Made by a program: the position numbers and the translations under genes. The notes beneath the pieces were generated by a model. It had not been told where the DNA came from and did not search any database. It was given only the letters and a program-made list of their open reading frames with translations. A stretch of DNA of 10,683 nucleotides. Source: Candidatus Methylomirabilota bacterium (GTDB lineage Bacteria; Methylomirabilota; Methylomirabilia; Methylomirabilales; CSP1-5). This document shows positions 6,540 to 10,683 of the stretch, piece by piece. Numbering within the stretch: the stretch's first letter is position 1; each line of letters begins with the position of its first letter. Location of the stretch: positions 1-10,683 of the forward strand of contig JAKEGQ010000084.1 of the NCBI GenBank assembly GCA_022615475.1, in the 5' to 3' direction.

Positions 6540-7409
6540 CTATTTGAGGAGGCCAGCAGCCTGGGCCGCTTCCTCGATCCCCTTCCAGTCCTTGTCCCTC
6601 GCCCGAATGTAGCCCTTGGTTCGATGCAGGTCGAGGAGCTTGCGGTCCTCGGGATTCTCGTACTTCAGCTTGAGGAAAGCCGATGCGATCCGCTCCCTCA
6701 GTCCCTGGTCGAGCTCCCCGCGAGCGGTCCAGACGTAGTCGACGTAGGGGGGCGTGGTCCAGAAGACCTTCACCTTGTTCGTATCCACCTTCTTTTCCTG
6801 GACGAGCTTATCCCAAACGAGAAAGTTCAATGCGCCGGCGTCCACCCGTCCCCCTTCGACCCACAATGCAGTCGCATCATGGGCTCCGCTGAAGGCCGGC
6901 TTCTGCGCGAAATCGCGGTCCGGGTCGATCTTGTTTTGCAGGAGAAAGTACCGGGGCATGAGGTGGCCCGAGGTCGAAGAGACACTCCCAAAGGCAAAGG
7001 TCTTCCCCTTCAGGTCACTCAATTTGGTGATGCCGGTGTCCGGACGGGTGATGAAGACACTCTTAAACTCCGCATCCTCTTTCCGCATGACGAGCCGGGT
7101 CGCGGTCCCGCCGGTCCGCAGAACCGCCTGGACCGAAGTAAAGCCCCCGTACCAGACGAGGTCCAGCTTCTTACCGGCCAGGCCCTCTACGGTCGCCGCG
7201 TAATCGACCACCGGGACAAACTTGACCGGGATTCCCAACTCCTTTGTGAGGTAGCCAGCGAAGGGCTCATAAATCCGGAGAAGCTCCTGCGGATTTTCAT
7301 CCGGGATAGCCGATACCCGCAAGACGGCGGGCGTCTCTGCCTGCGAGAAACCGATAAGGCCCATTCCGACAACGACCGCCACCAAGACAGCCCAGAGCCC
7401 CTTTCGCAT
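6540..7409 (-). CDS. PhnD-family periplasmic substrate-binding protein, probably selenate-type
   Basis: This is the substrate-binding subunit of the importer: a 289-residue precursor with a clear signal peptide (MRKG, about 15 hydrophobic residues, cleavage after FSQA near residue 24). The ATG at 7409 has GGAGGG 7 nt upstream; a longer frame from 7472 would begin inside the promoter. The mature part has the phosphate/phosphite/phosphonate-binding fold: VSAIPDENPQELL, VDYAATVEGL, LDLVWYGGFTSVQA, the anion-binding loop SVSSTSG (about 142-148), FSGAHDATALWVEGG and TTPPYVDYVWTARG. E. coli PhnD, as recalled, has different residues in most of these blocks. They resemble, from memory, the clade annotated as putative selenate ABC transporter binding proteins. 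The selenium-type LysR gene upstream and the tRNA-Sec gene in the window agree with that. Phosphonate, phosphite or another oxyanion remains possible; membership of the superfamily is secure. Confidence 0.9.
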   Translation of the reverse strand: MRKGLWAVLVAVVVGMGLIGFSQAETPAVLRVSAIPDENPQELLRIYEPFAGYLTKELGIPVKFVPVVDYAATVEGLAGKKLDLVWYGGFTSVQAVLRTGGTATRLVMRKEDAEFKSVFITRPDTGITKLSDLKGKTFAFGSVSSTSGHLMPRYFLLQNKIDPDRDFAQKPAFSGAHDATALWVEGGRVDAGALNFLVWDKLVQEKKVDTNKVKVFWTTPPYVDYVWTARGELDQGLRERIASAFLKLKYENPEDRKLLDLHRTKGYIRARDKDWKGIEEAAQAAGLLK

Positions 7410-7441
7410 CTCGTGTCCCTCCGAGAAATCACCCATTCTCT

Positions 7442-7471
7442 TGGCGGAACCTCGGAATCGAGGCTTCGCCA
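7442..7471. repeat. Inverted repeat just downstream of the importer promoter
   Basis: Two 13-base arms (7442-7454 and 7459-7471) around a 4-base centre match at 11 of 13 positions; the outer five pairs and inner five pairs are perfect. It abuts the -10 element, so the predicted transcript would start inside it. That favours a protein-binding operator over an RNA hairpin. No T-tract follows on either strand, so it is not a terminator. Confidence 0.6.
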
Positions 7472-7498
7472 TATTAATAGGTCTCGGAAATAAGTCAA
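7471..7498 (-). promoter_or_regulatory. Promoter of the binding-protein/ATPase/permease operon
   Basis: On the minus strand TTGACT (7498-7493, 5/6 match) and TAATAT (7476-7471, 4/6 match) are 16 bp apart. Transcription would start near 7464, leaving a leader of about 55 nt before the ATG at 7409. It is the best sigma-70-like promoter in the window and lies in the only sizeable gap between the LysR gene and the importer operon. Confidence 0.6.
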
Positions 7499-7528
7499 AT
7501 CGGTATTACGAATAGAAAGAGGCCGATT
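7498..7528. promoter_or_regulatory. Candidate LysR-regulator binding site upstream of the importer promoter
   Basis: AATCGG (7498-7503) and CCGATT (7523-7528) form a perfect inverted repeat with 19 bases between them, covering about -34 to -64 relative to the predicted start. A smaller palindrome, TATTACGAATA (7504-7514), sits inside it. LysR-type activators bind interrupted dyads near -65 and next to the -35 element, and this position fits. That the LysR protein encoded just upstream binds here is inference. Confidence 0.4.
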
Positions 7529-7614
7529 GATGTGGTTTTGGCTATAGCTGAGAGCTGAAGAGTTCGGTGACGATCCGGGATCAGATCTCCGGCGGGAATC
7601 AAAAGAGGCAAGGT

Positions 7615-8529
7615 TCAGGAACCCCCGGCGGCTTTTGAACTGACCGATTCGACGAGGAATTTGGCGAAGGCTTCACAGAGGGGAGATCGCGAGCGGTTTT
7701 TGTGATAGACGAGATAGAAATCGCGAGTCAGTCTGATGCCTTCGAGGGGGACAGTTCGAAGCGTGCCCCGGTCCAGGTCGTCTTGGATAGCCCTGAGTGA
7801 AATCACCGAAACTCCTGCGCCGCTCTTCAGCGCCTGGCGGACGGCCTCCGTGCTCCCCAGCTCTGCCACCACCGTCAGGGCACTGGAGTCGAGCCCTGCG
7901 GCGTGAAGCGCATCCTCGAAGACCTTTCTCGAGCCGGACCCCACTTCTCTCAAGATCATCGGCTGTTCGACAAGCTCTTTCAGGGCGACGACGGGCTTGC
8001 TCGCCCAGGCGTGCCTAGGCGGCAAGGCGAGCACCAGCTCATCCTCCAAGAGCTTCAGGTAGATCAGCTGACCATCGTCAAACTTCGCTCCCACCGCGCC
8101 GAGCTCGACCGCCCCCTCCAGGACCCCGCGGACGATCTCCCGCGAGTCGGCGATCCTGAGCGTGATGGAGATCTCCGGGTACCGAGCCTTGAAGGTAGCC
8201 AATAGCGTGGGCAGGAAGTATTCGCCGGGAATGTTACTCCCGCCAATCACGAGGTGCCCCTTTAAGGAGCCCTTGTACTCTTCCAGGGCTTGGATGGCCT
8301 GGTTCCTCAGGGCGAGGATCTGCTTGGCGTAGCCGTACAGGAGCTCCCCCACCTTCGTCGGGAGCACCTCACGGCCCAGCCGGTCCAAGAGCTTCACCCC
8401 GACGAACTCTTCGAGCACCTTGATATGGCCGCTTACCGTCGGCTGGGTGAGATACACTGCCTCGGCGGCCCGCGAAAAGCTCTTGAGTTCCACGATCTTG
8501 CAGAAGACCTCCAGCGCGCGAATATCCAT
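7615..8529 (-). CDS. LysR-type transcriptional regulator, selenium-metabolism type
   Basis: This is a cytoplasmic DNA-binding regulator of 304 residues, the usual LysR length. The N-terminal winged helix-turn-helix (about 1-60) has the classic SFSRAAEAVYLTQPTVSGHIKVLE segment (positions 17-40). The effector domain starts at about 92 (HLVIGGSNIPGEYFLPTLL) and continues with a CysB/CysL-type pattern, including LRIADSREIVRGVLEGAVELGAVG and GSTEAVRQALKSGAGVSVIS. The IPGEYFLP stretch and overall pattern recall the clade annotated as selenium metabolism-associated LysR regulators (from memory, not searched). The ATG at 8529 has AGGGGG about 5 nt upstream. It lies 36 nt after the glycosyltransferase gene and is followed by the importer promoter region, so the importer is the obvious target. 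An alternative is a CysB-like sulfur regulator. The stop is TGA, with no meaningful extension past it. Confidence 0.93.
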   Translation of the reverse strand: MDIRALEVFCKIVELKSFSRAAEAVYLTQPTVSGHIKVLEEFVGVKLLDRLGREVLPTKVGELLYGYAKQILALRNQAIQALEEYKGSLKGHLVIGGSNIPGEYFLPTLLATFKARYPEISITLRIADSREIVRGVLEGAVELGAVGAKFDDGQLIYLKLLEDELVLALPPRHAWASKPVVALKELVEQPMILREVGSGSRKVFEDALHAAGLDSSALTVVAELGSTEAVRQALKSGAGVSVISLRAIQDDLDRGTLRTVPLEGIRLTRDFYLVYHKNRSRSPLCEAFAKFLVESVSSKAAGGS

Positions 8530-8532
8530 GGG

Positions 8533-8545
8533 ACCCCCTCGGGGT
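8533..8545 (-). promoter_or_regulatory. Short hairpin overlapping the ribosome binding site of the LysR gene
   Basis: In the transcript ACCCC, loop GAG, GGGGT form a 5-bp stem whose second arm is most of the AGGGGG Shine-Dalgarno sequence of the gene starting at 8529. Ribosomes finishing the glycosyltransferase gene, 21 nt upstream of the hairpin, could open it, which would couple translation of the two genes. The stem is short and its function is inferred. Confidence 0.35.
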
Positions 8546-8565
8546 GGCCCGCCCTCCAGTGCTGG

Positions 8566-9615
8566 TTAGGCGCCACCTCCATCCCCGGCACCCAGCAGGT
8601 CGCGATAGAACTCCTCGTAGGCGTCGATCTCCCGCTCGCGCGGGAACTCCCTTTCGATCTTTGCCTGCCCCTGCTTCCCCAGGTGTCGCCGCAGATCGGG
8701 ATCGAGGACCAGACGTTCGGCTTGGCGTTCAAAGTCCTCCTCCGAGGCAAAGAGGAGACCATCCACCTCATCCACGATGATCGATCGGTTCCCCTCGATA
8801 TCCGAGGCGAGGACCGCCACCCCCCGACTCATGGCTTCGAGGAGGGAATTAGACATCCCCCCTTCCGAAAGGGAGGAGTTCACCACCACGTCCACCACCC
8901 GGAGCATGCTGCAGATCTCTTCGTGGGGAACGGCGCCGAGATAGCGGGCCCATCCGTTGTCCGCAAGGAGGCTGAGCAGCCGCCTTCCCTCCTCTTCCTC
9001 CACGATGGGACCTGCGTAGACGGCGCGAACGCCTCGGTGTCGGGCCTGAAGCCGGGAGAGTGGCGGAACGCAAAACAGAAGATTCTTCACGCTCCGGATT
9101 CCCGCCGGGAAGAAGAAGATCACATGCTGGGAGTCAAGCCCCCACCGCGCCCGATAATTGTCGGTTTTCTCGCCGCACGCGACCGTTTGCCGAATGACCC
9201 GGATCTTTCCATCCAGGTCTGGGACCTCTCGCAGCAGTTTGTTTCGGATGCTCTCATGAAAGACGATAAGGCCCTGTGCTCGCACCAGGACATCCACGAC
9301 CCTTTCGCGGCGCTCCGGATGAAACAGATCGATGTTGACATCGGTGCCGGTAATGGTCACCAGGGGTGGTACGCCATCCGCCTTCGCCTCCGTCACGGCG
9401 AGTTCTCCAGTCATGAAGGCATGAAACCCATGCATCAGGTCGGGATCAAAGACTCGAATGGCCGAGGGAATGTCCCGGGGATTTTCAAACGCGTCGAGCG
9501 AGAAGACTTCGACCTGATGCCCGCGTTTGCGGAGACCCGCCGCGATCCGTCCTACGGTAACCGCATTGCCGCGGACGGACGGGTAATAGTACGGCGTGAT
9601 CAACGCGATTCGCAT
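8566..9615 (-). CDS. GT4-type glycosyltransferase of unknown substrate
   Basis: This is a predicted cytoplasmic, GT-B fold retaining glycosyltransferase of 349 residues without membrane segments. The N-terminal acceptor half begins MRIALITPYYYPSVRGNAVTV and includes the TGTD motif at 89-92. The C-terminal nucleotide-sugar half has AGIRSVKN (about 171-178; R174 and K177 likely contact the diphosphate), YLGAVPHEE and SEGGMSNSLLEAM (E251, E260), followed by GVAVLASDIEGNRSII. The pattern resembles GLT1D1-like and other small GT4 proteins. It also shares the order of landmarks (GNxxT, TGTD, RVIxQ, YLGxxPH, EGG, VLASDIxGN) with the selenosugar synthase SenB, though not closely enough to assign that function. 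The ATG at 9615 follows the gatB stop by 6 nt, with GAGGA at the gatB end as ribosome binding site, so the two are translationally linked. The next gene is the LysR regulator. The sugar donor and acceptor are unknown. Confidence 0.88.
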   Translation of the reverse strand: MRIALITPYYYPSVRGNAVTVGRIAAGLRKRGHQVEVFSLDAFENPRDIPSAIRVFDPDLMHGFHAFMTGELAVTEAKADGVPPLVTITGTDVNIDLFHPERRERVVDVLVRAQGLIVFHESIRNKLLREVPDLDGKIRVIRQTVACGEKTDNYRARWGLDSQHVIFFFPAGIRSVKNLLFCVPPLSRLQARHRGVRAVYAGPIVEEEEGRRLLSLLADNGWARYLGAVPHEEICSMLRVVDVVVNSSLSEGGMSNSLLEAMSRGVAVLASDIEGNRSIIVDEVDGLLFASEEDFERQAERLVLDPDLRRHLGKQGQAKIEREFPREREIDAYEEFYRDLLGAGDGGGA

Positions 9616-9621
9616 TTGTTT

Positions 9622-10683
9622 TCATTCCTCGGGGTGGACCTTCCCACCGGCGAGCTTCTCCCGGAGCAGATCATTGATGAGTTGCGGATTGGCCTTCCCC
9701 TTGGTCACGCGCATTACCGCCCCGACCAATGCCGTGAGGGCCTTTTCCTTTCCCCCCCTGAAGTCAGACACGGGGCCGGGATTCTCGGCCAGCACCTGAT
9801 CGACGACCCGCCCAAGCTCTTCCCGGTCCGTGATCTGGATCAGTCCCTTCTCCCGGATGATGGCTTCAGGGCTCTTCCCCGTCTGGTACATCTCCTCGAA
9901 AACCACCTTGGCAATCTTGCCGCTAATCACCGCGTCCTGGATGAGCTTCAGCAGGGCGGCCAATTGGGCGGGAGTCACAGGGCTTTCGGTGATCTCCTTT
10001 CCCTCGCGATTGAGGTGTCCCAAGAGCTCGGACATGATCCAGTTGCTCACCAGCTTGACGTCCCGGTGGAGGTGAGTACATTCCTCAAAAAAGTCGGCCA
10101 GTGCCTTGCTGGCGGTGAGCACCGCCGCATCATACTCGGGGAGCCCGTAGACCTGAACAAAGCGCTGCCGCCGATCGGCGGGAAGCTCCGGCAGGCTCGC
10201 CGCGATCTCCTCAACCCACGCCGGAGATATCTCGAGCGGGACCAGATCCGGCTCTGGGAAGTAGCGGTAATCATGAGCCTCTTCTTTCCCCCGCATGGGG
10301 AGCGTGATCCCCTGTTCGGCGTCCCAGAGGTGAGTCTCCTGGACGATCGGTTGACCCGATTTCAGAAGCCTGATCTGTCGTCCGATCTCATACTCCAGGG
10401 CCCGCTGGACATTCTTGAACGAATTCATATTCTTGACCTCGGTCTTCACCCCGAGGTCCATGTTGCCCGCCGGACGAACCGAAACATTGGCGTCGCAGCG
10501 AAGATTGCCCTCCTCCATGTTCCCCTGGGAGACTCCCAGATATTGGAGGATGGTCCGAAACTCCTTCAAGAATTCCGCCGCCGCCTCCGGCGTACGCAGG
10601 TCCGGTTCCGTCACCATCTCGATCAACGGGACGCCACACCGATTGAAATCAACCAGGCTGTACTCCGCCCGATCCATGGTCCC
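9622..10683 (-). CDS. gatB: Asp-tRNA(Asn)/Glu-tRNA(Gln) amidotransferase subunit B, 5' end outside the window
   Basis: This is the subunit of GatCAB that binds the mischarged tRNA and holds the kinase/amidation site, converting Glu-tRNA(Gln) and/or Asp-tRNA(Asn) to the amidated form in the cytoplasm. The window holds about 353 C-terminal codons of a family usually near 480 residues, so roughly the first quarter is missing beyond the right edge. Recognisable blocks are YSLVDFNRCGVPLIEMVTEPD, GNLRCDANVSVR, VKTEVKNMNSF and EAHDYRYFPEPDL in the cradle domain. The helical tRNA-binding tail (YqeY-like) follows, with GKIAKVVFEEMYQTGKSPEAI, IQITDREEL and VMRVTKGKANPQLINDLL. The gene ends in TGA, and the last codons (GAG GAA TGA) double as the ribosome binding site of the glycosyltransferase gene 6 nt downstream. 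GatA and GatC are not in the window. Confidence 0.97.
   Translation of the reverse strand, partial: GTMDRAEYSLVDFNRCGVPLIEMVTEPDLRTPEAAAEFLKEFRTILQYLGVSQGNMEEGNLRCDANVSVRPAGNMDLGVKTEVKNMNSFKNVQRALEYEIGRQIRLLKSGQPIVQETHLWDAEQGITLPMRGKEEAHDYRYFPEPDLVPLEISPAWVEEIAASLPELPADRRQRFVQVYGLPEYDAAVLTASKALADFFEECTHLHRDVKLVSNWIMSELLGHLNREGKEITESPVTPAQLAALLKLIQDAVISGKIAKVVFEEMYQTGKSPEAIIREKGLIQITDREELGRVVDQVLAENPGPVSDFRGGKEKALTALVGAVMRVTKGKANPQLINDLLREKLAGGKVHPEE

Noticed and set aside
6537..7493. Long open frame on the plus strand, antisense to the binding-protein gene
   Set aside because: It mirrors the binding-protein gene almost end to end. Its translation has no domain character, and open antisense frames are expected opposite GC-rich coding sequence.
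7572..7582. GATCC-G-GGATC palindrome after the LysR gene as a terminator
   Set aside because: A one-base loop cannot form a normal hairpin, and there is no T-tract.
7615..7617. TGA stop of the LysR gene as a selenocysteine codon
   Set aside because: The protein already has the full family length, and the sequence after the stop has no recognisable extension.

Overview
The window is GC-rich (about 60% by eye) bacterial DNA. All eight complete protein genes and one partial gene lie on the minus strand; only a selenocysteine tRNA lies on the plus strand. The proteins (GatB, a Gram-negative-style two-permease ABC importer with a cleavable signal peptide, HD-GYP, DUF4388 and PilZ proteins) fit an environmental Gram-negative-type lineage such as Methylomirabilota/Rokubacteria or a deltaproteobacterium. 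This placement is an impression from protein style and GC content, not a demonstrated assignment.

Read in the direction of transcription, from the right edge leftwards. (1) The 3' two-thirds of gatB (Glu/Asp-tRNA amidotransferase subunit B) is followed 6 nt later by a GT4-fold glycosyltransferase, and 36 nt later by a LysR-type regulator of the CysB/CysL type that resembles the clade associated with selenium metabolism. (2) A 205-nt intergenic region carries a good sigma-70-like promoter, two inverted repeats and a strong ribosome binding site. It is followed by a four-gene PhnD-PhnC-PhnE-PhnE importer operon. The binding protein belongs to the phosphate/phosphite/phosphonate superfamily, but its sequence resembles the clade annotated as putative selenate-binding proteins. 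(3) A 242-nt leader precedes a degenerate receiver-DUF4388 protein and two PilZ (c-di-GMP-binding) proteins. (4) The plus-strand tRNA-Sec gene (UCA anticodon, long variable arm, four-base D-loop, encoded CCA) sits between the PilZ gene and a divergently oriented receiver-HD-GYP gene, a probable c-di-GMP phosphodiesterase.

Two themes emerge. The first is selenium: a Sec tRNA, a selenate-type importer and a selenium-type LysR regulator. A glycosyltransferase of unassigned substrate sits in the same gene string and shares landmark motifs with GT4 enzymes, including the selenosugar synthase SenB. The second is c-di-GMP: one HD-GYP hydrolase, two PilZ receptors and an atypical receiver-DUF4388 partner. 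The most useful follow-ups are profile searches for the PhnD-like, LysR and glycosyltransferase proteins, and a look at the neighbouring genes outside the window for selA, selB, selD or senA/senC homologues.

No CRISPR array, insertion sequence or convincing rho-independent terminator was seen.
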